Of a stretch of 12,205 bases of DNA, positions 1-6,371 are shown one piece after another. A model generated the notes under the pieces. That model was not told the DNA's origin. It did no database searches and saw only the letters and a list, made by a program, of their open reading frames with translations. Numbering within the stretch: the stretch's first letter is position 1; every line of letters starts with the position of its first letter. The stretch is from Pyrinomonadaceae bacterium (GTDB taxonomy: Bacteria; Acidobacteriota; Blastocatellia; Pyrinomonadales; Pyrinomonadaceae): positions 1 through 12,205 of the forward strand of contig JACMLC010000182.1 of NCBI GenBank assembly GCA_014379795.1. The letters are read 5' to 3'. The position numbers and the translations under genes are program-made.

Positions 1-50
1 ACTCCTGGCTTTGCGAACCCGCATCGCTGCGGGGGTGCCGTTTATCGGTG
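1..50 (-). ncRNA. Cyclic-di-GMP-I (GEMM) riboswitch aptamer, 3' part outside the window
   Basis: Read on the minus strand from about 50 down to 1, the sequence has the 5' half of a GEMM-I aptamer. The entry segment GATAAACGGCA (46-36) is followed by a perfect 6-bp P2 helix, CCCGCA/TGCGGG (18-33), closed by a GCGA (GNRA) tetraloop. Next comes the hallmark CGCAAAGCC (15-7), which carries the adenine that stacks between the ligand guanines in the Vibrio Vc2 structure. The P3 helix and closing strand of P1 would lie left of base 1. It differs from consensus in having TT rather than GA just before CGCAAAGCC, and CCCC where GGCA is usually followed by AACC. The GG before CA suggests c-di-GMP rather than the cAMP-GMP variant, but that is a weak inference. 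Its entry segment resembles that of the second aptamer at 338-458. Confidence 0.75.
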
Positions 51-337
51 ATGGGCGCGCTCACAAAAGAAGAAGGGACGAGCGCGAGATAAGCATTTGG
101 AACGGACGAGAGCATCAATCGAGAGGGGCAGGCCGAAACCCGCTCGTGAAGCGAGTAGCTTAAACATTGATTCGACGCCGAGAGAGCCTGTGATTTTTTG
201 GGAGTTGAAGAAGGAGAGAGAGTTGGAGGAAAGAGGAACCGGCGATTGCTCTAAGAAGGTTACCGCGTTTGACTGGTTCCAGCCGCCGGCAACGAAACTC
301 ATCCACAGATGTTTTTTCGCGCCTTCGGATTTCTCCG
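51..337 (-). other. Spacer between two riboswitch aptamers, no convincing gene
   Basis: This 287-base stretch separates the two GEMM aptamers on the minus strand. Just after aptamer 1 there is a small hairpin, CGGA-GAAA-TCCG (rc of 327-338), not followed by a T-run, so it is not a classic terminator. A minus-strand open frame with an internal ATG at 302 runs to a TAA at 42-44 inside the second aptamer (86 residues). It is rich in Ser, Phe and Arg, has no clear ribosome binding site and matches no family I recognise. Plus-strand frames through here also look non-coding. The plus strand from about 190 to 240 is purine-rich. Confidence 0.5.
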
Positions 338-458
338 ACCGCCTTCGGCAACCAGACAATCTCGCAGCAAAGCGGCTCAGGATAAAACCATTCCGGCGCG
401 CTTTCTGTGGAGACTCACGGCTTTGCGTCCCTGCTTCACAACAGGTTTGCCTTTATCG
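338..458 (-). ncRNA. Cyclic-di-GMP-I (GEMM) riboswitch aptamer, complete
   Basis: On the minus strand the order is CGATAAAGGCAAACC (458-444), P2, GGGACGCAAAGCC (431-419), P3, then GGTTGCCGAAGG (353-342). P2 is CCTGTT/AGCAGG (445-430) with one G-U pair and a GTGA (GNRA) tetraloop at 439-436, as needed for docking on P3. P3 is AGTCTC (415-410) with GAGATT (363-358). It continues through CAG/CTG and AAAGCG/CGCTTT (404-399 with 374-369) into one long irregular helix, with a 2x1 internal loop and one bulged G. The closing GGTTGCC lies where Vc2 has GGGUUACCGAUGG. The position equivalent to Vc2 G20 reads as G, favouring c-di-GMP. No intrinsic terminator was found downstream, so the expression platform is unclear. 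The regulated gene must be the small frame at 302-42 or, more likely, a gene beyond the left edge. Confidence 0.88.
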
Positions 459-489
459 TGTGCAATCGTCACTATGCTTGAAAGATCGG

Positions 490-516
490 CGCTGCCAGAT
501 TGTCGCGTCGGCAGCG
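490..516. repeat. Hairpin in the riboswitch leader
   Basis: A perfect 7-bp stem, CGCTGCC (490-496) with GGCAGCG (510-516), encloses 13 bases. It lies between the minus-strand promoter and GEMM aptamer 1, so it would form in the leader RNA upstream of the aptamer. Neither side is followed by a T-run, so a terminator role is not supported. It could be a 5' stabilising stem or simply a chance palindrome. Confidence 0.45.
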
Positions 517-524
517 GACAACTG

Positions 525-553
525 AATTTAACAAAGTTGGGCAATGTTGTCAA
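525..553 (-). promoter_or_regulatory. Candidate sigma-70 promoter for the riboswitch transcript
   Basis: On the minus strand TTGACA (553-548) is a perfect -35 box. After exactly 17 bases comes TAAATT (530-525), a 4/6 match to TATAAT. Transcription would start near 518, about 60 bases before GEMM aptamer 1, which is a sensible riboswitch leader geometry. The -35 lies in the palindrome GTTGTCAACAAC (546-557), shared with the plus-strand promoter. Confidence 0.6.
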
Positions 554-576
554 CAACTTCTATTTTGAGTTAAAAT
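547..576 (+). promoter_or_regulatory. Candidate sigma-70 promoter for the rightward genes
   Basis: TTGTCA (547-552, 5/6 match) is followed after 18 bases by TAAAAT (571-576, 5/6 match). Start of transcription would be near 583, leaving a leader of about 190 bases before the first gene at 772. This leader holds no gene and no recognisable riboswitch. A second TTGACA at 694-699 has no good -10 at a usual spacing (GATTGT at 17 bases), so I prefer 547-576. The -35 overlaps that of the opposing promoter. Confidence 0.5.
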
Positions 577-771
577 CTTTTCGGCGCGAAAGCCTCGCGC
601 TCACGCTAAACTCTGATAGCTGAATCAGATAAGCGTCATTCGCCGGATTCGCTTTTCCCGGTAGCCCGCCGCCGCCAAACGCCTAAAATTGTTTTGACAA
701 GAACATCAGGCCGTGCGATTGTAAACATTTAGGGGCAACGGACAAGCCCGCCGAAGCATTCTTCCAAACAT

Positions 772-2934
772 ATGAAACAGGTTATCCGCAGAGGCTTAAG
801 AGAGATCATCGTGGATGAGGTAGCAGACCCCATCGTCACGCCGCATCATGTCCTTGTGCGCCCGCTCTACTCGCTCATCAGCAGCGGCACGGAGACGGCT
901 GACATACATCAGGAAGGCGTCCTCAAAGAGGTTGCTGAGAATCCTTCGCACCTGCGAAAGATTTGGGATGTGATGAAAGTGGCTGGCCCCACGCGCACGG
1001 TTTCAGAGGTGCGCGCAAAGTTCAAAGAGTACGCGGTGCTCGGATACTCAGGCGCAGGAGTGGTAGCAGACACGCATGAGACCGTCACAGATTTGCAGAT
1101 CGGCGACCGTGTGAGTTACGGAGGCGAAGGCACAGGGCACGGAGAGACTATCTTAGCCGCGCGCAATCTGATTGCGAGAGTGCCGGATGAAGTTTCTTTA
1201 GAGCACGCCTGCTTTACAACTCTTGGCAGCATCGCCATGAACGCCGTTCGCATCGCCACTATCGGAGTCGGAGATGTAGTCGCGGTCATCGGCCTCGGTC
1301 TGGTGGGACAGCTTGTCGCGCAGCTCGTGCGTGCGCAGGGCGGTGTGGTGGTTGCGATTGATGTCAGGCAGGATCGCGTCGAGCTGGCAAGAAAGCTCGG
1401 AGCGGATCACGCTCTGGTCGGCAATGCTTCGACGCCGGAACAGGTACAGGCTTTGACTTCGGGCAGGGGCGCGGATTGCGTGATCGTCGCGGCGGCCTCT
1501 AAATCTCCAATCCCTGCGCAGCAGGCCATACAGATGAGCAGGGATCGCGGGCGCGTCGTCATCGTCGGCGCAGTCCCCTTAGATTTGCTGCGCGACCAGA
1601 TGTATATCAAAGAGTTGCAGCTTCTGATGTCGAGGGCATACGGGCCGGGCAGTTACGATCCTCTTTATGAAAAGCAGGGACGTGATTACCCGCTCGCTTA
1701 TGTGCGCTGGACCGAGAACCGAAACATGGAAGAGTTCCTGCGCCTCGTCGCGACCGGGCGCGTCGAGTTGCAGCCGCTCATCACGCACCAGTTTCCTTTG
1801 GAAGAAGCAAGCAGCGCATATCAAACCATCATGGCTCCAGACTCGAACAGTCTGGCCGTGCTCTTGAGCTACCCTTCGACGCGCGTTACTGAACCGGCAG
1901 AGCTTTTCACACCACGGAGAAGAATCGAGACTGCAAGCAATGTTGATGAAGGCAAAGCTGAGCTGCGTATCGCGCTGGTGGGCGCGGGCAATCTGGCGCG
2001 CTGGGAGCATCTGCCCAACTTGAAAAAGATTTCCGGCGCGCGGCTGCATGCAGTCTATTCCGCGAGCGGCGCACGCGGAAAAAGCTATGCGCTGAGATTC
2101 GGCGCGGCCTACAGTTGTTCTGATTACGAAGAGATTCTGAATGATGCGCAGGTTGACGTAGTCCTGATTGCGAGCCGTCACCAGCATCACGCGGCGCAGG
2201 CCATCGCGGCCTTGCGCGCGGGCAAGCATGTCTTTCTGGAAAAGCCGATGGCGATTACCGTTGAAGAATGCGAGCAGTTGTCTCTCGCCGTTGCAGAAAG
2301 CGGCAAGCAATTGACGGTCGGCTTTAATCGTCGCTTCGCTCCCTTTTATGTCGAGCAGAAAAAACATCTGTCGCGTCGCACTGGGCCAGCGGTCATCAGC
2401 ATACGCATGAACTCGCCCGGACTCACAGGCTCTTTCTGGGCGGCAGACCCGAAGATCGGCGGAGCCATCTTAGGCGAAGCCTGCCACTTTACAGATTTGA
2501 TGTACTGGCTGCTGGAATCGGAACCCGTCTGCGTCTCTGCCTATAGTTTGCCGACAGGCAAAGAAGACCCGATTGGCGAAAACAATATCGCCGCCAGCTT
2601 TCGCTTTGCCGACGGCTCAATCGGAAATCTGACTTACTGCACGGTCGGCAGCAAGACGAGCGGCGGCGAGCGCGTAGAAGTTTTCGCGCAAGGCATCGGC
2701 GCGACGAGCGAAGATATGAAACGCCTGACAGTCAATGCCAAGCTGCGCCGCACACGGACGCGATGGCTGGCCGAGAAAGGTTATGCCGCGCAGATGGAAT
2801 CTTTCCTGAATGGAATTCGCAAAGGCGTCGAGCCTGCGATTACTGTCCGCGACGGAGCACGCGCGACCATCTGCGGACTCAGAATGCTGGAATCGGCACG
2901 GACTCTGAAGCCATGCGAGATTGAGCTTCGATAA
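772..2934 (+). CDS. Bi-domain oxidoreductase: medium-chain dehydrogenase fused to Gfo/Idh/MocA oxidoreductase
   Basis: This 720-residue protein has two NAD(P)-binding oxidoreductase modules. Residues 1 to about 365 form a medium-chain dehydrogenase (alcohol dehydrogenase-like) unit, with GYSGAGVV at 91-98, GDRV at 111-114 and a Rossmann loop GLGLVG at 174-179. Residues about 397-720 are Gfo/Idh/MocA-like, with GAGNLAR at 404-410, the signature EKP at 490-492 and GEACHFTD at 568-575. In the first module the zinc-binding GHE reads GYS and the usual catalytic Cys region reads SSGTE, with no four-Cys structural zinc lobe. Zinc-dependent alcohol oxidation is therefore unlikely. Fusions of this shape occur in exopolysaccharide and O-antigen clusters, often near AsnB-like and glycosyltransferase genes. 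A role in nucleotide-sugar or uronate redox chemistry is inferred and the substrate is unknown. The ATG at 772 is the natural start, with no clear Shine-Dalgarno sequence. Confidence 0.92.
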   Translation: MKQVIRRGLREIIVDEVADPIVTPHHVLVRPLYSLISSGTETADIHQEGVLKEVAENPSHLRKIWDVMKVAGPTRTVSEVRAKFKEYAVLGYSGAGVVADTHETVTDLQIGDRVSYGGEGTGHGETILAARNLIARVPDEVSLEHACFTTLGSIAMNAVRIATIGVGDVVAVIGLGLVGQLVAQLVRAQGGVVVAIDVRQDRVELARKLGADHALVGNASTPEQVQALTSGRGADCVIVAAASKSPIPAQQAIQMSRDRGRVVIVGAVPLDLLRDQMYIKELQLLMSRAYGPGSYDPLYEKQGRDYPLAYVRWTENRNMEEFLRLVATGRVELQPLITHQFPLEEASSAYQTIMAPDSNSLAVLLSYPSTRVTEPAELFTPRRRIETASNVDEGKAELRIALVGAGNLARWEHLPNLKKISGARLHAVYSASGARGKSYALRFGAAYSCSDYEEILNDAQVDVVLIASRHQHHAAQAIAALRAGKHVFLEKPMAITVEECEQLSLAVAESGKQLTVGFNRRFAPFYVEQKKHLSRRTGPAVISIRMNSPGLTGSFWAADPKIGGAILGEACHFTDLMYWLLESEPVCVSAYSLPTGKEDPIGENNIAASFRFADGSIGNLTYCTVGSKTSGGERVEVFAQGIGATSEDMKRLTVNAKLRRTRTRWLAEKGYAAQMESFLNGIRKGVEPAITVRDGARATICGLRMLESARTLKPCEIELR

Positions 2935-2941
2935 GTCAGAA

Positions 2942-2961
2942 CCGCCTGCGGTAGCGGGCGG
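2942..2961. repeat. GC-rich hairpin just after the fusion oxidoreductase gene
   Basis: CCGCCTGC (2942-2949) pairs with GCGGGCGG (2954-2961), with one G-U pair and a GGTA loop, five bases after the stop codon. It has the shape of a terminator stem but is followed by GTTCAGAAA rather than a T-run. It may be a dispersed repeat unit or an attenuator, not a proven terminator. Confidence 0.5.
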
Positions 2962-2968
2962 GTTCAGA

Positions 2969-3067
2969 AAGGATGAAGGCGGAAGGATGAAGGATGAAAT
3001 AACCGCTATTGAAGATGAACGGCTCAAGGCTCAATAGCATGCCCTTCATCCTTCCGCCTTCATCCTT
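2969..3067. repeat. 25-bp perfect inverted repeat built from GGATGAA units
   Basis: The arm at 2969-2993 (AAGGATGAAGGCGGAAGGAT and onward) is the exact reverse complement of 3043-3067. Each arm contains three GGATGA-type units. The centre holds a second perfect 8-bp inverted repeat, GCTATTGA (3005-3012) with TCAATAGC (3031-3038). The RNA would fold into a long two-tier hairpin ending 18 bases before asnB. This looks like a REP- or MITE-like intergenic element. It could lower readthrough between the two genes or stabilise the upstream mRNA. Confidence 0.85.
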
Positions 3068-3085
3068 CATCCTTGTTTTTTAGCC

Positions 3086-5029
3086 ATGTGTGGAATCGCA
3101 GGTATAGCTGGCATGAATCATCGCCCGGGCGCAGAAGAGAGCGTGCGGCGGATGACGGCTGCGCTTGCACGCAGAGGCCCGGATGGCGTGGGTTTGGAAA
3201 GCTGGGAGACAGCGGTTCTCGGTCACAGGCGGCTGGCGATTTTTGATCTGAGCGAGGCCGGAAGCCAGCCCATGCTGTCGCCTGATAAATCTCTCGGCGT
3301 GGTCTTCAACGGCGCGATCTATAATTTTCTATCGCTGCGCGCAGAGCTGGAAGCCGAAGGGTTTCGCTTTCACAGCCGCACGGATACGGAAGTGTTGCTT
3401 CACGGCTATCGTGCTTGGGGCATGCAGGAGCTGATCTCAAAGCTGCGCGGGATGTTTGCGTTCGGGTTGTGGGATGAGAGAGAGCGCAAGCTGTTTCTGG
3501 TGCGTGATCGCCTGGGCGTCAAGCCGCTCGTCTACGCCGCGCGCGATGGACAGATAGCTTTCGCTTCAACCGTGCGCGCCCTGCGTGCGGGCGGTTTCGC
3601 AAACGAGATAGATGAAGCGGCGGTCGCGGAATTTCTCGAATTCGGTTATGTCACAGACAGCCGCGCAATCTATCGCGGCGTCCAGAAAGTCGCGGCGGCA
3701 ACCATCGTTGAATGGTCGGATGGCAAGTTAAAGACGCAGGAATACTGGACGCCGCCAATTGTTTCGGATTCTGTCGCGCCGTCTTTTAACGAAGCGGTAG
3801 AGGAAACCGAACGGCTTTTTCTGCAAGCCGTAGAGAAGCGTTTGTATGCGGATGTGCCGGTCGGCGCGCTCCTGAGCGGCGGCGTGGATTCGAGCCTCGT
3901 GTGTTGGGCGATACGGAAGTTGGGCGGCGATGTCACGGCTTTTACGATTGGCACTCCCGGCGATGCCTGGGATGAGACGGCGGACGCGCGTGCGACGGCT
4001 GAAAAGCTTGGCATCAATCATCGCGTGCTGGAATTGTCTGCCGCAGACGCGCCCGGCGTTGACGACTTGGCATCAGCGTATGCAGAGCCTTTCGCGTGCG
4101 CTTCTGCGCTCGGCATGCTGCGCGTGTCGCGCGCGGTCAAGTCGGAAGCTACGGTTTTGCTGACGGGCGACGGCGGCGATGATGTGTTTCTGGGATACCC
4201 TGAGCATCGTCATTTATGGCTCGCGGAAAAACTCGCACGTCGGCTGCCGCGCACGGCGGCGCGCGGCTGGCTGGCTTGGCGCAAGAGCATGCCGCGCATT
4301 GGCCCTTTGCGCCGCGCCGCGTCTTTTGCGGACTACGCGACGGGCGGTCTGGGCGCGGTGGCAGATGCACATGACGGTCTGCCGATGTACAGGCAAAATG
4401 GGATGCTCGGCGAACGCTTAAAGGATGCGACCGTGCCGCAACGAGCTATTTCATGGTCGCTCGATTCGGGACGACAGGTGTTGGCGGAATTTCTGCTGCA
4501 TGATCGTCGTGGCCGCTTCGTCGGAGAGTATCTGCCCAAAGTTGACGGCGCGACGATGCGTTACGGGTTGGAAGCGCGCTCGCCGTTTCTGGATCAGGAG
4601 TTATGGGAGTTTGCGGCGACGCTGCCCTTTGGCCTGCGGCTCAGGCGGGGACAGCTCAAAGCGATTTTAAGAGAGCTGGCGCGGCGCAGGGTTGGCGAGC
4701 GGGTCGCGCGTGGGCGCAAACGCGGCTTTAGCATCCCTGTGCAAAGATGGATAACAGGGCGCTGGCGCGCACGCGTCGAAGAATGTTTGCGTGACTCACT
4801 GCTGGAACGCGAAGGCTGGATTCACAGCCAACCGGCGCTTGCTCAACTGGAAAAAGCTGCGCGCGATGGGTGGGCGCCGAAACAGCTCTGGTATATCTTC
4901 GCGCTTGAGTCATGGTTGCAGAATGAGCAACAGTCGCGCGCAAACGCCGACGGTGCAACACAAGCATTTCAAAAATTTTCTCTGACCTCTTCATCCGGCG
5001 TCGCCGCCGATTTTCAAAGCAGACATTGA
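3086..5029 (+). CDS. asnB: Asparagine synthase (glutamine-hydrolysing) family amidotransferase
   Basis: The 647-residue protein starts MCGIAGIAG, placing the class II amidotransferase nucleophile Cys2 at the new N-terminus and fixing the ATG at 3086. The glutaminase domain (2 to about 200) shows RRGPD (29-33), GHRRLAI (46-52), FNGAIYN (74-80), TDTE (99-102) and RDRLGVKPL (140-148). The synthetase domain (about 235-615) has the ATP pyrophosphatase loop SGGVDSS (264-270), GDGGDD (361-366) and LEARSPFLD (495-503). It would hydrolyse glutamine and pass ammonia to an adenylated carboxylate. In polysaccharide clusters such paralogues often amidate sugar acids rather than make asparagine (known context; substrate here inferred). 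The usual FNGEIYN reads FNGAIYN, losing a Glu that helps bind glutamine in E. coli AsnB. The tail from about 615 is unlike the family core. No clear ribosome binding site is seen. The stop overlaps the next start by one base. Confidence 0.93.
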   Translation: MCGIAGIAGMNHRPGAEESVRRMTAALARRGPDGVGLESWETAVLGHRRLAIFDLSEAGSQPMLSPDKSLGVVFNGAIYNFLSLRAELEAEGFRFHSRTDTEVLLHGYRAWGMQELISKLRGMFAFGLWDERERKLFLVRDRLGVKPLVYAARDGQIAFASTVRALRAGGFANEIDEAAVAEFLEFGYVTDSRAIYRGVQKVAAATIVEWSDGKLKTQEYWTPPIVSDSVAPSFNEAVEETERLFLQAVEKRLYADVPVGALLSGGVDSSLVCWAIRKLGGDVTAFTIGTPGDAWDETADARATAEKLGINHRVLELSAADAPGVDDLASAYAEPFACASALGMLRVSRAVKSEATVLLTGDGGDDVFLGYPEHRHLWLAEKLARRLPRTAARGWLAWRKSMPRIGPLRRAASFADYATGGLGAVADAHDGLPMYRQNGMLGERLKDATVPQRAISWSLDSGRQVLAEFLLHDRRGRFVGEYLPKVDGATMRYGLEARSPFLDQELWEFAATLPFGLRLRRGQLKAILRELARRRVGERVARGRKRGFSIPVQRWITGRWRARVEECLRDSLLEREGWIHSQPALAQLEKAARDGWAPKQLWYIFALESWLQNEQQSRANADGATQAFQKFSLTSSSGVAADFQSRH

Positions 5030-6186
5030 TGCCAGACGAAACGCGCACGGAAGAAAGCGGACAGGAGCGAGCCGCCGAATCGCACGGCTTGCGCGTGCTG
5101 GTCATCGCGCCGTCGCTTGAGATGCTCGGCGGACAGTCGCGGCAGTGTGCGCGCCTGCTCGGTCAACTCAAGAAAGAACCTTCCTTGAAAGTCTCTTTTC
5201 TCGCGGTCAACCCACGCCTGCCGGGATTCCTGCACACGCTCCAAAAGATTAAATATGTGCGGACAATCGTGACGACGCTCGCTTACTGGGCTTTGCTGCT
5301 GGTGCGCGTGTGGCGTTATGACATCCTGCACATTTTCTCTGCGTCTTATTATTCTTACATGCTGTGTGCGATGCCGCCTTTGCTTCTGGGCAAGCTGTTG
5401 GGCAAGAAAACGATTCTCAATTATCGCAGCGGCGAGGCCGAAGACCACCTGTCCAACTGGCGCACGGCGATTCCGACGATGCGGCTGGCGGATGCGATCA
5501 TAGTGCCTTCGGGTTATCTGGTGGATGTCTTAGCTAAGTTTGGCCTGCGCGCCGAATCAATCTTTAACATCATCGAGCTTGACCGCTTTCGCTTTCGCGA
5601 GCGCGCACCGCTCAGCCCAGTGTTTCTGACGAGCCGTTTATTAGAACCGCTTTACAACGTCGGCTGCGTGCTGCGCGCTTTCAAAATCATTCAGGAGCAG
5701 CGCCCGGAAGCGCGTTTGACTGTGGCCGGAGAAGGTTGGCAGCGCGCGGAGATGGAAGAGCTGGCGCACACGCTCTGTTTGCGTGAGACGAAATTTATCG
5801 GGCGTGTCGCTTTTGAGGAAATGCCCGCGATGTATGATGGAGCGGACGTGTATTTGACCGCGACTGATCTGGACAACATGCCAAGCTCGATCACAGAATG
5901 CCTCGCGGCGGGGCTTCCGGTGGTGACCACCAACGCGGGCGGCATCCCTTACATCGTGCGTCACGAAGAGACCTGCATGTTGATCGAGCGCAACGATCAT
6001 GAAGCGATGGCCGCAGCCGCCTTGCGCCTCCTGGACGACCCGCTGCTCGCGGCGAAGATTGCGCGGCAGGGACGCGAGCACAGTCGCCAATGGACTTGGG
6101 AGAGAGTCGGCAGCAGTTGGCTCGCTCTCTACCACGAGCTTGGCGCGGACACGAAAGCCGTTAGCAGCAGGCGAAAACTCGCTTAG
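5029..6186 (+). CDS. GT4-type glycosyltransferase
   Basis: This 385-residue GT-B fold enzyme is of the GT4 (Glycos_transf_1) type and should transfer a sugar from an activated donor at the cytoplasmic membrane face. The N-terminal domain has LRVLVIAPSLEMLGGQ (21-36), the usual first strand and glycine loop. The C-terminal domain has TVAGEG (231-236), FIGRV (256-260) and the donor-site region DNMPSSITECLAAGLPVVTT (282-301). In the EX7E motif the first Glu is Asp282 and the second is Glu290. A hydrophobic stretch at about 81-95 could sit on the membrane. The start is ATG at 5029, sharing its A with the asnB TGA, which suggests translational coupling; a TTG at 5026 is an alternative. Donor and acceptor cannot be told from sequence. 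Confidence 0.9.
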   Translation: MPDETRTEESGQERAAESHGLRVLVIAPSLEMLGGQSRQCARLLGQLKKEPSLKVSFLAVNPRLPGFLHTLQKIKYVRTIVTTLAYWALLLVRVWRYDILHIFSASYYSYMLCAMPPLLLGKLLGKKTILNYRSGEAEDHLSNWRTAIPTMRLADAIIVPSGYLVDVLAKFGLRAESIFNIIELDRFRFRERAPLSPVFLTSRLLEPLYNVGCVLRAFKIIQEQRPEARLTVAGEGWQRAEMEELAHTLCLRETKFIGRVAFEEMPAMYDGADVYLTATDLDNMPSSITECLAAGLPVVTTNAGGIPYIVRHEETCMLIERNDHEAMAAAALRLLDDPLLAAKIARQGREHSRQWTWERVGSSWLALYHELGADTKAVSSRRKLA

Positions 6187-6212
6187 TAGAAATGTAAATA
6201 AGAGCAGAAAAT

Positions 6213-6309
6213 CTTTGCGCTCTTTGCGAAAAAACTTTGTGCGCTTTGCGTTTAAGAAGAAGTTTTAACGCAAAGACCGCAAAGAAATAAGACGCAAAGA
6301 TACGCAAAG
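6213..6309. repeat. CTTTGCG/CGCAAAG palindromic element, copy 1
   Basis: Four CTTTGCG-type units on the left (6213, 6222, 6235 as CTTTGTG, 6244) face four CGCAAAG units on the right (6269, 6278, 6293, 6303). They form a long imperfect inverted repeat around a GAAGAAG centre. The right flank carries ACCCTTGATTCGCATA (6334-6349), repeated exactly at 8106-8121 beside copy 2. The element fills most of the gap between the GT4 and GT39 genes and reaches almost to the GT39 start. No open frame or transposase lies inside. Confidence 0.85.
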
Positions 6310-6371
6310 AGAAAAAGTAGCAAGCTTATTTCCACCCTTGATTCGCATAGTAGAAATCTTTGCCAAAACCG

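Noticed and set aside
97..525. Plus-strand open frame of 142 codons at the left end
   Set aside because: It runs antisense through the complete riboswitch aptamer, has no ribosome binding site, has Arg-rich low-information composition and matches no family I know.
694..722. TTGACA box as main promoter of the rightward genes
   Set aside because: No good -10 at 16-18 bases (GATTGT at 17); the promoter at 547-576 scores better by eye.
1579..2367. Minus-strand open frame of 262 codons inside the fusion oxidoreductase gene
   Set aside because: It is the complement of a gene with clear domain motifs in the plus frame; its own translation has no recognisable motif.
2942..2961. Classic intrinsic terminator after the fusion oxidoreductase
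   Set aside because: The stem is good but no T-run follows on either strand.
6213..6309. Possible CRISPR array from the repeated CTTTGCG/CGCAAAG units
   Set aside because: Units are only 7 bases, occur in opposite orientations around a centre, and have irregular short gaps instead of uniform spacers.
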